Shown: piece by piece, positions 32,583 to 42,565 of the stretch | How positions within the stretch are numbered: the stretch's first letter is position 1 | Layout: each line of letters begins with the position of its first letter | Origin: Achromobacter sp. HZ34 | Lineage (GTDB): Bacteria; Pseudomonadota; Gammaproteobacteria; Burkholderiales; Burkholderiaceae_B | Direction: 5' to 3' | Assembly (NCBI RefSeq): GCF_002209485.1 | Contig: NZ_NJIX01000001.1 | Location: 62,001 to 126,000, forward strand | DNA length: 64,000 nt | Translations under genes and position numbers: made by a program | The notes under the pieces: generated by a model | Seen by the model: only the letters and a program-made list of their open reading frames with translations | Database searches by the model: none | Told to the model about the DNA's origin: nothing

Positions 32583-33616
32583 AGCGCCATCTCGCGGTCC
32601 CAGCGTTCGACCCAGCCCTTGCGTTGCTCGCTGATGTAGTTCCAATCGGGGATGAACACCTCGCCCTTGGGCACGCCGGCGGGCGCGGCCACGGTCGTAT
32701 TGGTGGGCAGGGCCAAGGAGATGTCGGCGATCTGCTTCTGCCATGCCCCCAGCATGGCTTCGATGAAGGCGTCGGCGAGTTCGGCTTCGGGGCCCCCCTT
32801 GACCTTGGCGATGCCGGTGGGCATGGCCATGCCGCCTTCCTTGGGTAGCACCAGGTCGATCGGCGCGCCCTTGGCTTTACGTTCGAACGCGTTGAAGCCG
32901 ATCATGCCGCCGATGGCGGTGGCTTCTCCCTGCTCCAGCAGATTCAGCGCTTGCGGTAGTTGCGTGTAGACGGTCAGCAGGTTGGGCTTGAGCGCCTTGA
33001 GTTTGCGGAAGGCGGCGTCGGGCTCGTACTGGGCGTCCTTCATCGGCTTGCCGGATTCCAGCGCGGCGGCGACGAGGAACATCGCCAGGCCTTCGGTGTT
33101 CTGTAGCGAAGGGATGATCAGCTTGCCTTTGTAGGCGGGTGTCCAGAGGTCGGCATAGCTTGGAATCTGCCGCACTTGCGCGGTGTTGACCGCCACTCCC
33201 GTGGTCGACTGCATGTAATTGGCCCACATGCCGTCCATGTGCACCGTCCCGGGCTTGAGCCTGGCCAGGCTGGGCACTTGAGCGGCGGTCATCTTGTCCA
33301 GCACGCCTTCCTGGATGGCCTGGATCATCACCGGGTCGTCCATCAAGACCACGGACATGTACTGATGGCCTTTGTTGTTGACCATCTTTTCCAGGTTGAC
33401 CAGCGATCGGGTGCCTTCGAACAGCACCTTGCAGCCGGTCTGCTTTTCGAACACCGGTATCAGCGGATCGAGGAAAGCCTTGTGGCTGCCGGCGCCTCCG
33501 ACCACCAGTTCCTTGCCCTTGTTTTGTGCATGCGTCCAAAGTGGTGCGGCCGCCAGAGGGGCTGCGAACAGCCCTTTGATGATGCTCCTGCGTGTGACAC
33601 TCGATGCCGATTTCAT
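32579..33616 (-). CDS. ABC transporter substrate-binding protein (spermidine/putrescine/opine type)
   Basis: A 345-residue periplasmic binding protein. The N-terminus has SVTRRSIIKGLFAAPLAAAPLW, with a twin-arginine-like TRRSIIK followed by a hydrophobic stretch and a predicted cleavage near HAQ, so Tat export is possible. The mature part is of the PotD/FbpA-like type 2 fold. AAGGGGAA precedes the ATG at 33616. It is the first gene of the seven-gene operon. Polyamines are one possible ligand, but the ureide-type genes downstream argue for a cyclic amide. Confidence 0.87.
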   Translation of the reverse strand: MKSASSVTRRSIIKGLFAAPLAAAPLWTHAQNKGKELVVGGAGSHKAFLDPLIPVFEKQTGCKVLFEGTRSLVNLEKMVNNKGHQYMSVVLMDDPVMIQAIQEGVLDKMTAAQVPSLARLKPGTVHMDGMWANYMQSTTGVAVNTAQVRQIPSYADLWTPAYKGKLIIPSLQNTEGLAMFLVAAALESGKPMKDAQYEPDAAFRKLKALKPNLLTVYTQLPQALNLLEQGEATAIGGMIGFNAFERKAKGAPIDLVLPKEGGMAMPTGIAKVKGGPEAELADAFIEAMLGAWQKQIADISLALPTNTTVAAPAGVPKGEVFIPDWNYISEQRKGWVERWDREMAL

Positions 33617-33694
33617 GCGATTCCCCTTGACGCGCGACGCCCCGGTCGTGGTGATGTGGACATAAGGAGCCGGTTTTCTCCTTGCTCCAAAATA

Positions 33695-33721
33695 GTGCAC
33701 AATTCTTAAAACATTGTGCAC
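33695..33721. promoter_or_regulatory. 27-bp perfect palindrome, probable GntR operator
   Basis: GTGCACAAT (33695-33703), nine bases and ATTGTGCAC (33713-33721) form perfect 9-bp arms. ATTGTGCAC-type words are common in GntR/FCD operators. It is 79 bases upstream of the binding-protein start, so it would cover the operon promoter. The GntR encoded in the operon is the likely binder (inference). Confidence 0.72.
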
Positions 33722-33825
33722 ATACATCCCTATCAAGCAAAAATGATGCCAAAAAGGCCAAGCGATAAAGGGAGCGCTTCTTCCGGACCACTCGTCGATG
33801 GTTGGATGAAAGCGATAGCGGGTCT

Positions 33826-35256
33826 CTAATTTCCTCCGGTGACCAGGACAAGTGTGATGCGGTCCTGCGTGGCTGCGGCTTGGCTTTGCGCCCACCGGCG
33901 GCGGGCGTCGAGCATATCCATGCGCGCATGGGCGACGCTGGCCGCGGTCGCCAAGCCGAATTGCGCTTGCGCTTGCTGACGCTCCAATACTTGCGTCGAA
34001 CGCGTGAACACCTCGAGCGCATGACGGGCGGCCTGATCCGTGCCATGCTGGGTCGCCAGCGCGTCCTCCACTTCCTGCAAGGCGGCGAGCACGGTGGCCC
34101 GGTAGCGCGAGGCAGCGGCATCGAAGTCTTTATGCGCCTGATCCAGGCGGGCGGAATGCGTGCCGCCGTCGAACAAAGAGACCGCCAGGCTGGTCCCCAG
34201 CGACCACACGCGAGCGGGAGTGCCAAGCAGACCGGCAAGGCTCGAGTTCTGGCCGCCGACGTCCGCCCCCAGTATCAAGTCGGGAAAGAAAGCGGCACGT
34301 GCAACGCCGATTGCCGCATTGGCGCTGGCGGCATCACGTTCGGCCTTGACGATGTCCGGCCGCCGTTCCAGCAGTGAAGATGGTAAGCCCGCCGGTACGT
34401 CGGGCGTGGGCAGGCGGTAGCCGGCGACGCGCTTGATCGACAGGCTGGCGGGCGTACCGCCCGTAAGGGCCGCGATGGCGTGCTCGTCGCGTGCGCGCCG
34501 GGCTTCTTCGTTGGTGATGCTTGCCATCAAGAGATCGAGGACATTGCGCTCGCTGTCCACCGTATCCTCATCAGCCAGCCCCTCAGCCTGCGCATCTTTG
34601 GCCATGTCGAGCAGTTGAGTCGCCTGTGCGCATTGTTCGGCCAGGGTCGCGAGATCGAGGTCACTGGCGCGCATGTCGAAATAGGCGCGCGCCAACGCCG
34701 CGGCGATGCTCAGGCGCACCCCATTCACGGTGGCGGCGACCGCCTCGCTGGAGGCATTAGCCGCGGCGACCCGGCTGCGCGCCTGACCCCAGATATCCGG
34801 CTCCCATCTGGCCGCCACGATGGCATGGACGGCCGTGAATGGGTAATAGGTATAGCGATTCTCCCGCTCTTCCGCCGAGGTCTCCCGGCTACGGCTCGCG
34901 CCCGTGGTGGCGGTCACGGACGGCAGTGTTGCCGATCGGGCCTGGGCGACGATGGCGTTGGCGCTGCCGAAGTCGGCGACGGCAGCGGCGATCGACTGAT
35001 TGGCCGCCATGGCCCGCGCTTCGAGCCGATCCAGATCAGGATCGGCAAAGCGTCGCCACCAAGCGTCACCCGGCGCCGCAGCGGCGGCTGACGCAGAGGC
35101 GGTGTGCCAATGAACGTCTTCTTTGTACGCTGCTGGAAGCGCGATGTCCGGCTTGACGTATGCCGGGCTCAGCGAGCATGCGCACAGGCTGGATAGCGCG
35201 AGGAGCGTCATCAGGGGGCGAGCGAGAAAATGCAGGAAAGCCGCGCGCCGCTTCAT
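33826..35256 (-). CDS. RND efflux outer-membrane lipoprotein (NodT family)
   Basis: A 476-residue TolC-like channel protein. The signal peptide ends in a lipobox (SSLCAC), so the mature protein is a lipoprotein. Two repeated helical OEP regions follow, with the conserved PDIWGQ, LLERRPDIVKAER and SLFDGG segments. It forms the outer-membrane exit of the tripartite pump encoded upstream. Its ATG overlaps the stop of the RND gene. Confidence 0.92.
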   Translation of the reverse strand: MKRRAAFLHFLARPLMTLLALSSLCACSLSPAYVKPDIALPAAYKEDVHWHTASASAAAAAPGDAWWRRFADPDLDRLEARAMAANQSIAAAVADFGSANAIVAQARSATLPSVTATTGASRSRETSAEERENRYTYYPFTAVHAIVAARWEPDIWGQARSRVAAANASSEAVAATVNGVRLSIAAALARAYFDMRASDLDLATLAEQCAQATQLLDMAKDAQAEGLADEDTVDSERNVLDLLMASITNEEARRARDEHAIAALTGGTPASLSIKRVAGYRLPTPDVPAGLPSSLLERRPDIVKAERDAASANAAIGVARAAFFPDLILGADVGGQNSSLAGLLGTPARVWSLGTSLAVSLFDGGTHSARLDQAHKDFDAAASRYRATVLAALQEVEDALATQHGTDQAARHALEVFTRSTQVLERQQAQAQFGLATAASVAHARMDMLDARRRWAQSQAAATQDRITLVLVTGGN

Positions 35257-38200
35257 GCTGTTGACTCCCTATGGCTTTGCCGCAAGGTATGGCCGCCGCT
35301 CAGCGCCAGGTAAATCACTGGCGTGGAGAAAAGCGTAAGTAATTGGCTTACGGCCAGGCCGCCGATGATGGCGATGCCCAAGGGGTGGCGCAGCTCCGCG
35401 CCCACGCCCGTGCCGAACGCCAGCGGCAAGGCGCCCGCCACCGACGCCATGGTGGTCATCAGAATGGGGCGCAGCCGCAGCGTGGCCGCCTGTAGCACGG
35501 CGTCAGCGGGCGCCATGCCGTCGCGCCGTTCCAGCTCAAGCGCGAAATCGATCATCATGATGGCGTTCTTCATGACGATGCCGACCAGCAGGATGATGCC
35601 GATCAGACCCATGACGTCCAGGCCCAGGCGGCACAGCCACAGCGCCACCAATGCGCCCAGGGCGGCGGACGGCAGGGTCGACAGAATCGTGACTGGATGG
35701 ACGACGCTCTCGTACAGGACGCCCAGGGTGATGTAGACCACGAAGATCGCGGCGAGGAAAAGGAAGATCTGGTTGGCGCCCGATGACGCAAAAATCTTCG
35801 CCTCGCCTTCAAGCCCTGCCTGCACGTCGAGCGGCAAGCGAAGATCCTGCTCGATTCGGGCGACGTGCCGTAAGACCTCGTCCATGGATATCGACGGCAG
35901 GGCGTTGAACGACACATCCGCATAGGGAAACTGGTCCTGGCGCTGGATGGTCAGCGGGACGGCGCGTACGCTGGCTCGCGCCAGTTGCGTCAGGGGCACG
36001 AGGCCTCCCGCTGCAGCCGTGACACGAATCTGCCGCCCCAACTCGTTGAGGGATTGCAGCTTATCGATGGACGCCATGACCACCCGGTATTGGTTCGAGG
36101 CGGTGAATACCGTGGATATTGGCCGCTGCCCGAAAGCGTCGTACAGGGTGTCGTCGATCTGTTGCTGGGAGATGCCCAGGCGCGACGCGGCGTCGCGGTC
36201 GAAGTCCAGGTAGATCTGGTTGCCGTCCTGCAAGGCGTCGCTTGCCACGTCGGTGAATATAGGGTCCGCCTTGACCGCCTGGACGAGGCGGGCCGCCCGA
36301 TCACGCACCGCTTGTGTGTCTGCGGATTGCAGGCCCAGGCGGTAGCTGGTGTTCGACGGCCGGTCATCCAGCATCAGATCCTGTACGGGACGCAGCAAGA
36401 TCAGTGGCTGTTCCCCGCCGGGCAGGCGCTGTGCCAGCCGCGCAAGCAGCGCATCACCGCCGCCCAGGTCGGCGGCGTCGTTCTTGAGTTGAACCTGTAA
36501 GCGCCCCGTGTTCAACTTGTCATTGCCCTGGCCGATGCCGGCGAAAGCGGCGACCGATGCCACCGCCGGGTCCGCCGACAGTGTGCGGCCTACTTGTTGT
36601 TGCTGGGCCGCCATGGCCGCGAAAGTCCCCGTCGGATCGCCCAGCACTGCCCCTGCGAGCAGTTTGCTTTCTACACGGGGAAACAGGCCCTTGGGAATCA
36701 AGACGACACAAGTGACGGTCGCCACGGTGGTCAACAACAGAGTGAGCAGGACCAGGGCGCGGCGGCGCAGCACCCCTCGGAGCATGCGCGCATAGCCTTC
36801 CACGAGCGCTGCGAATACGCCACCGGCCTGTTGCTCCGGCGCGCCGTGTGCGCCCCTTGCATCGTGTGCGAGCGGACGCAGCAGGCGCGCGGACATCATA
36901 GGCGTCAATGTCAGCGATACGAAGGCTGACACAAGGATGGCGGCCGATAGCGTCACAGCGAATTCGCGGAATAGCCGGCCCAGCAGATCGTTCATGAAAA
37001 GCAGGGGTATCAGCACCGCCACCAGCGCGACGGACAGGGAAACGATGGTGAAGCCAACTTGGCGAGCGCCTTCGATGGCTGCCTGCACCACGGACATCCC
37101 CGACTCCATCAATCGGCTTATGTTTTCCACGACCACGATGGCATCGTCCACCACGAATCCGGTGGCGATGGTCAGCGCCATGAGCGTCAGATTGTTCAGG
37201 CTGAAACCGAAAGCATGCAGCAGGCCCAGGGTCGCCACTATCGACACCGGCACACAGACCGCCGGCACGAGCGTGGCGCGGCCGTTGCGCAGGAAGAGCA
37301 ACACCACCAGCACCACCAGTATCACCGCCATGACCAGCTCGACCAGCGCGTCATGGATGGACTTGCGGATACTCTCGGTGCGATCGGTCAGCACATCCAC
37401 GCTTACCGCCTGGGGCAAGGCAGCACGCAGCTGCGGCAGCAGTTCCTCGATGCGGTCCACCAGCGCAATGACGTTGGCGCCAGGCTGGCGCTGGATGGTC
37501 AGGATGATGGCGGGCCGATTGTTGACCCATGCTGACTGTTGGCTATCCTCGGCCCCGATGCGAGCGGCGCCGACCGTTGACAGGGATACCGGTGCGCCGT
37601 TCTTGTAATCGAGGATCAGCTTGTCGTAGTCCTCGACGTCCTGCATCTGGTCATTGCCGCCAATGCTGAATGCCGTATGGCGGTCTTGCAGATTTCCCTT
37701 CGCCAGGTTTGCGTTGGCTGCGGCGACCGCGCCGCGCACGCCTTCCAGGGATTCGCCGCGGCCGTTCAAGGCGGCCATGTTGACGTCCACACGTATCGCG
37801 CGACGCTGCCCGCCGGAAACGCTGACCAGGCCGACGCCGGATACTTGGGACAGCCTTTGCGCGACACGCGTATCGGCCAGGTCCTCGACTTCGGTCAAGG
37901 GCATGGTCGTTGACGTGAGGGCCAGCGTCATCACGGGCGGATCCGCGGGATTGACCTTGCTGTAAGCCGGGGGGTAGGGCAGGACCGGCGGCAGCAGCGT
38001 GGCGGCCGCATTGATGGCTTCCTGCACTTCCTGCTCGGCGACATCGATGTCCAGTTTGAGGTCGAATCGCAGCGTGATGGTCGACGCGCCGTTCGCACTG
38101 GTCGAGTCCATCTGTGTCAGCCCGGGCATCTGTCCCAGCCGCCGTTCCAGCGGCGCGGTCACGGTGGCGCTGACGATATCGGCTGCGGCGCCGGGATAGG

Positions 38201-38348
38201 GCGTATAGACCTGGATGGTCGGGTAGTCCACTTCCGGCAAGGCGGAGACTGGCAGGACGCGGTAGGCCAGCAGTCCGGCGGCGGTGACGGCGACCGCCAG
38301 CAAGCCACAGGCGATCGGGCGGGTAATGAAAGGACGGGAGAGATTCAT
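35253..38348 (-). CDS. RND-family efflux transporter, inner-membrane pump 2 (MdtB/MdtC-like)
   Basis: A 1031-residue proton-driven pump with twelve predicted membrane helices and two large periplasmic loops. The N-terminus is MNLSRPFITRPIACGLL. The paired Asp proton-relay residues are in GFVVDDAIVVVEN. It belongs to the hydrophobe-amphiphile efflux group, closest in style to MdtB/MdtC. A second related pump is encoded two genes upstream, so a two-pump complex as in MdtABC is plausible. It overlaps the adaptor gene and the outer-membrane gene by ATGA. Confidence 0.93.
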   Translation of the reverse strand: MNLSRPFITRPIACGLLAVAVTAAGLLAYRVLPVSALPEVDYPTIQVYTPYPGAAADIVSATVTAPLERRLGQMPGLTQMDSTSANGASTITLRFDLKLDIDVAEQEVQEAINAAATLLPPVLPYPPAYSKVNPADPPVMTLALTSTTMPLTEVEDLADTRVAQRLSQVSGVGLVSVSGGQRRAIRVDVNMAALNGRGESLEGVRGAVAAANANLAKGNLQDRHTAFSIGGNDQMQDVEDYDKLILDYKNGAPVSLSTVGAARIGAEDSQQSAWVNNRPAIILTIQRQPGANVIALVDRIEELLPQLRAALPQAVSVDVLTDRTESIRKSIHDALVELVMAVILVVLVVLLFLRNGRATLVPAVCVPVSIVATLGLLHAFGFSLNNLTLMALTIATGFVVDDAIVVVENISRLMESGMSVVQAAIEGARQVGFTIVSLSVALVAVLIPLLFMNDLLGRLFREFAVTLSAAILVSAFVSLTLTPMMSARLLRPLAHDARGAHGAPEQQAGGVFAALVEGYARMLRGVLRRRALVLLTLLLTTVATVTCVVLIPKGLFPRVESKLLAGAVLGDPTGTFAAMAAQQQQVGRTLSADPAVASVAAFAGIGQGNDKLNTGRLQVQLKNDAADLGGGDALLARLAQRLPGGEQPLILLRPVQDLMLDDRPSNTSYRLGLQSADTQAVRDRAARLVQAVKADPIFTDVASDALQDGNQIYLDFDRDAASRLGISQQQIDDTLYDAFGQRPISTVFTASNQYRVVMASIDKLQSLNELGRQIRVTAAAGGLVPLTQLARASVRAVPLTIQRQDQFPYADVSFNALPSISMDEVLRHVARIEQDLRLPLDVQAGLEGEAKIFASSGANQIFLFLAAIFVVYITLGVLYESVVHPVTILSTLPSAALGALVALWLCRLGLDVMGLIGIILLVGIVMKNAIMMIDFALELERRDGMAPADAVLQAATLRLRPILMTTMASVAGALPLAFGTGVGAELRHPLGIAIIGGLAVSQLLTLFSTPVIYLALSGGHTLRQSHRESTA

Positions 38349-39472
38349 TCGCGCTGACCTCCAGCGGCCGTGGTCATCGTGACGGCCATGTGATCCGCGA
38401 CGCGTCCCACTCCGTCGGTAATGACGATGTCCCCAGCGTGGACATCGCCGCCGACGAGCGCAGTCTTGTCGCCTGCCTGCGGCCCCGTGTGGACAGATCG
38501 TATTGCGGCCGCGCCACCCTTGATAACGTAAACAAAGTCGCTGGCATTTCCATGCCGGATGGCGCGGGTGGGTACCACCAGCGCGTTCTGGAGCAAGCGC
38601 ACCCGTACACGGGCGTTGACGAAGCCATTCGGGAAGAGTTCGCCCTGCGCATTCGGGAACAGCAATTTGATCCTGACCGTTCCCGTGCCCGCATCCGCCG
38701 CATTGTCTATGGCCACAAGATAGCCAGTGGCCAGCTCGCGGCGGCCGCGGTCGTCCAAGGCGCTGGCGGGTAGTCGGCCATCCTTCCGTAGCGCGCTCGC
38801 CAGGCTGGTCACGTCTCGTTCCGGCAAGGGGAAGACCACGGTGATGGGGGCGTCGGTCACGACGGTGGCGATGCCGCCCGGGTCGCCCGGTTGGACGTAG
38901 TTGCCAGCGTCGACATGGCGCAGGCCCACTATGCCGTCGACCGGAGCGGTCAGGGTGCAGTAGCTCAGCTGTACTTCGAATTCTTCTTTCACCCCCTGGT
39001 CCGTGGTGAGTGTGCCTTGGTACTGGGCTACCAGCGCCGCCTGGGTGTCCAGCGTCTGCCGCGTCACGGTGCCGGCCGCGGCCCCTTGCCGGTAACGTTC
39101 CAGATCGCGCTGGGCGTTGCCCATCAGCGCACGATCCCGCGCCAGTTGTCCCTCGGCCTGCCGGAGCTTGGCGTGGAGATAGCGGGAATCGATGGTGGCC
39201 AGGATGTCGCCCGCATGCACGGCCTGGCCTTCCTTGAATCGCACGCTCTCCAGCAGCCCGGCGATCTGCGTACGCACGATTACGGTCCGTTCGGGCGCTA
39301 CGGTGCCCGGTCCTTCGACGTATACGGGAACGTTGGCCAACGCGGCGGCTTCGCCACCGACAGGCAGGGGCGGGCGGACCGTGGCCGGGGCGGGCGCCGG
39401 ATGCAGGGCGTATAGACCCATGGCGACGAGCGCCAGCAGCACCACGGCGGCTGGAATGGCTTTCTTAATCAT
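38345..39472 (-). CDS. RND efflux periplasmic adaptor (membrane fusion protein, MdtA-like)
   Basis: A 375-residue adaptor. It has a single N-terminal hydrophobic anchor (AAVVLLALVAMGLYAL), a biotinyl-lipoyl-like half (VRFKEGQAVHAGDILATID), a coiled-coil hairpin, then LTAPVDGIVGLRHVDAGN and beta-barrel domains. It bridges the pumps to the outer-membrane channel. The ATG at 39472 is two bases past the upstream RND stop; the longer frame lies inside that gene. Confidence 0.92.
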   Translation of the reverse strand: MIKKAIPAAVVLLALVAMGLYALHPAPAPATVRPPLPVGGEAAALANVPVYVEGPGTVAPERTVIVRTQIAGLLESVRFKEGQAVHAGDILATIDSRYLHAKLRQAEGQLARDRALMGNAQRDLERYRQGAAAGTVTRQTLDTQAALVAQYQGTLTTDQGVKEEFEVQLSYCTLTAPVDGIVGLRHVDAGNYVQPGDPGGIATVVTDAPITVVFPLPERDVTSLASALRKDGRLPASALDDRGRRELATGYLVAIDNAADAGTGTVRIKLLFPNAQGELFPNGFVNARVRVRLLQNALVVPTRAIRHGNASDFVYVIKGGAAAIRSVHTGPQAGDKTALVGGDVHAGDIVITDGVGRVADHMAVTMTTAAGGQRE

Positions 39473-39474
39473 GA

Positions 39475-42400
39475 TTAGCGTTCCGGTGAGCGGGAGTGGT
39501 GGGACAGCAGCAGGTAGATGGCGGGCGTGGTGTAGAGCGTGACGAATTGGCTGAGGACCAGCCCGCCGATGATGGTCAGCCCCAGGGGGCGTCGGAATTC
39601 CGCGCCGTAGTCGGAGCCGAAGACCAACGGCAGGGCGCCCAGCAACGCAGCCATGGTGGTCATAATGATGGGGCGGGCTCGGGTCAGGCAGGCCTGCCGG
39701 ATGGCGGCGCGCGCGCCGCAGGCCGTCTCTCGTTGCAGCGCAAGCGCGAAATCGATCAGCATGATGGCGTTTTTCTTGACGATGCCGATAAGCAGGATCA
39801 ACCCGATCAAGGCCATGACATTCAACTCCATCCCGCATGCGGCCAGGGTCAGCAATGCGCCCAGTCCCGCGGGGGGAAGCGAAGACAGGACCGTCAAGGG
39901 ATGAATCAGGTCTTCATAGAGAATCCCCAGCGTCAGGTACACCACGGCCAGTGCCACGGCAATAAGCAGCGGCTCCTGTTTGAGCGACTGTTCGAATGCC
40001 TGCGCCGTGCCGCTGAAGCTTCCGGTCACGGACGTGGGCAGGCGGGACCGCGCCACGGCTTGCTGGATGGCATCCGTGACATCGCCCAGCGGCACGCCCG
40101 GTTCCAGGTTGAAGGAGATGGTCTCGGAGGGGAACTGCCCAGTATGATTCTCGATCAAGGGCGCGCGCCGGGTCGAGACCTGGGTCAGCATGGATAGGGG
40201 AACCAGGCTGTGATCCTTGCCCGGAACCCACAGCTGGCCCAAGGCGGCCGGGTCGTTCCAGGTATCTGGATCGATCTCCATCACCACGCGGTAAAGATTG
40301 GCGGGATGGTACAGAACCGACAGCCGCCGCTGGCCGAAGGCGTCGTACAGCGTCTGGTCGATGGTGTCGACGCTGATGCCGTAACGGGCGGCCGCCGTGC
40401 GGTTCACTTCGAGAAAGGATTGCCGGCCGCCGGTCGCACGGTTGCTGGTGACCTGAATGACGCCCGGGATGCGGCGGATGATGCCCTGGACGGTGGGCGC
40501 CCAACGCAGGATGTCCTGAGCGTTGTCGGCGGTTAACGTGTACTGGTATTGCCCGGCGCTTTGCCGTCCACCTATTACCACGTCCTGCGATTGCTTCAAG
40601 TAGAGATGCACGTCCGGGACGTGCGCAACGCTTGCCTGGATGCGGCGCATGATTTCGTCGGCGGAGGCTGCGCGCGTCGCCGCAGGCTTCAGGTACATGT
40701 AGACGGTGCCTTCATTGGGCGCCAAACCGGTGCCGACATAGCCGACCACGTTCGCCACGCCCGGATCCTGCTTGAGCAGATCCTCCACTTGCTGGAACTT
40801 GTCGCGTACGTCCAGGAACGAGCGATCCTGCGATACATACAGGCTGCCTGTAATGCGGCCGGTGTCCTCGGCGGGAAAGAATCCCTTGGGCGTGAACCCG
40901 TACAGCAGGCCGCTGGCCACGGTAATCAGCACCGCGACCATGGCCAGGAATATATGGTGATCCAGGGCCCAGTCCAGAGTGATGGCGTAGAAACGCATGG
41001 CCCGGGAGGGTGGACGATGCGTCGCGGCGCGGATTGAGCGGTCCAGCGGGCGCATCAGCGTGCGGCACATCATGGGAGTCAAGGTGAGCGAGATCACCAT
41101 CGACAGGCCGATGGCGACGGCCAGGGACACGGCAAACTCACGGAACAGCCGGCCGACGATGCCACCCATGAACAGCATTGGAATCAAGGCGGCGATCAGC
41201 GATACCGTGATGGACACGACCGTGAAGCCGATTTCCCGGGTGCCGTTCAGCGCGGCCTGCAGCGGTGTCCGGCCCTGCTCCAGGTGGCGTCCGATGTTCT
41301 CCACTACCACGATGGCGTCGTCGACGACGAAGCCGGTGGAGATCGCCAGCGCCATCAGGGACAGGATGTTCAGACTGAAGCCGAGCATTGTCATGACGGC
41401 TGCCGTGCCGAGCAGGGACAGCGGGACCGCCACCGCGGGAATGAGCGCCGTGCGCCAGCTGCGTAGAAAAGCCAATACGACGAGGATCACCAAGACGATG
41501 GACGTAAGCAGGGTGAATTCGATGTCGGCCAGTGACGCGCGGATGGCGGGCGTACGATCGCCGATGACGGAAATATCGATGTCGGGAGGGATGGCGGCGC
41601 GCAGGAGCGGCAGATCGTTCCTGATGGCCGCTACCGCGTCGATGATGTTGGCGCCTGGCTGCTTGTAGACCACCAGCAGAACTGCCGCGTGGCCGTTGGC
41701 CACACCGAAATTGCGCAGGTCTTCCACCGATTCGCGCGCCGTGCCCATGTCGGAGATTCGGATGACGCTCCCGTCGCGCGTACGGAAACGCAATGCGGCA
41801 TAGTTTTCCGCCCGGAGCGGATTGTCGTTGCCGCGCAAGGTGTAACGCTTGTCCTGGATGTCGATGCCACCCAGCGCTCGGGACAGACTGCTGCCCAGCA
41901 GAAAGCGGCGCACGTCTTCCAGGGCAATGCCTTGCTGGTTCAGGCGTTGCGGGTCCAGATCGATGCGAACGGCGGGCAGGGCGCCGCCACCGACCCCGAC
42001 TTCGCCCACACCCGCGGTGCGCAACAGCCGCTGTTGCAACACGGTGGAAGCTGCGTCGAAGAGGTCCGTGCGCGGCCTGGTCGGCGACGTCAACGCCAGC
42101 AGCATGATGGGCGCGTCGGCAGGATTGGATTTGTAATAGGTAGGGTTCTGAGGCATATCCTTCGGCAGGTCGCCTTTGGACGCATCGATGGCTGCCTGGA
42201 CGTCGCGGGCGGCGCCGTCTATATTGCGATCCAGGTCGAACTGCAGGACGATGCGGGTGTAGCCGGTAGCGCTAGCCGACGTCATTTCCGTAACGCCGGC
42301 GATGCGGCCCAGGCGCCGCTCCAGCGGTGTCGCCACGGCGTTCGCCATGGTCTCCGGATCGGCGCCCGGTAGAGAGCCTCGTACGCTTATCGTCGGGTAC

Positions 42401-42522
42401 TCCACTTCCGGCAATGGTGCGGCCGGCAGCACGGCGCAGGCGACGACGCCACCGGCCGCGAGCGCGAGCGCAAGCAGCGCGGTTCCTATCGGACGCGCGA
42501 TAAATGGACGGGAGAGGTTCAT
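39475..42522 (-). CDS. RND-family efflux transporter, inner-membrane pump 1 (MdtB/MdtC-like)
   Basis: A 1015-residue pump related to, but clearly distinct from, the second RND pump of the operon. The N-terminus is MNLSRPFIARPIGTALL and the proton-relay Asp pair is in GFVVDDAIVVVEN. It is the first efflux gene after the two-component genes. The order pump-adaptor-pump-channel differs from the common mdtA-mdtB-mdtC order. The ATG at 42522 was chosen because the upstream extension lacks homology and crosses the kinase gene. Confidence 0.92.
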   Translation of the reverse strand: MNLSRPFIARPIGTALLALALAAGGVVACAVLPAAPLPEVEYPTISVRGSLPGADPETMANAVATPLERRLGRIAGVTEMTSASATGYTRIVLQFDLDRNIDGAARDVQAAIDASKGDLPKDMPQNPTYYKSNPADAPIMLLALTSPTRPRTDLFDAASTVLQQRLLRTAGVGEVGVGGGALPAVRIDLDPQRLNQQGIALEDVRRFLLGSSLSRALGGIDIQDKRYTLRGNDNPLRAENYAALRFRTRDGSVIRISDMGTARESVEDLRNFGVANGHAAVLLVVYKQPGANIIDAVAAIRNDLPLLRAAIPPDIDISVIGDRTPAIRASLADIEFTLLTSIVLVILVVLAFLRSWRTALIPAVAVPLSLLGTAAVMTMLGFSLNILSLMALAISTGFVVDDAIVVVENIGRHLEQGRTPLQAALNGTREIGFTVVSITVSLIAALIPMLFMGGIVGRLFREFAVSLAVAIGLSMVISLTLTPMMCRTLMRPLDRSIRAATHRPPSRAMRFYAITLDWALDHHIFLAMVAVLITVASGLLYGFTPKGFFPAEDTGRITGSLYVSQDRSFLDVRDKFQQVEDLLKQDPGVANVVGYVGTGLAPNEGTVYMYLKPAATRAASADEIMRRIQASVAHVPDVHLYLKQSQDVVIGGRQSAGQYQYTLTADNAQDILRWAPTVQGIIRRIPGVIQVTSNRATGGRQSFLEVNRTAAARYGISVDTIDQTLYDAFGQRRLSVLYHPANLYRVVMEIDPDTWNDPAALGQLWVPGKDHSLVPLSMLTQVSTRRAPLIENHTGQFPSETISFNLEPGVPLGDVTDAIQQAVARSRLPTSVTGSFSGTAQAFEQSLKQEPLLIAVALAVVYLTLGILYEDLIHPLTVLSSLPPAGLGALLTLAACGMELNVMALIGLILLIGIVKKNAIMLIDFALALQRETACGARAAIRQACLTRARPIIMTTMAALLGALPLVFGSDYGAEFRRPLGLTIIGGLVLSQFVTLYTTPAIYLLLSHHSRSPER

Positions 42523-42565
42523 GGCGTTGCGGCGGCGCCTGCTGAGAACATGTGGCTTGCCTCGC

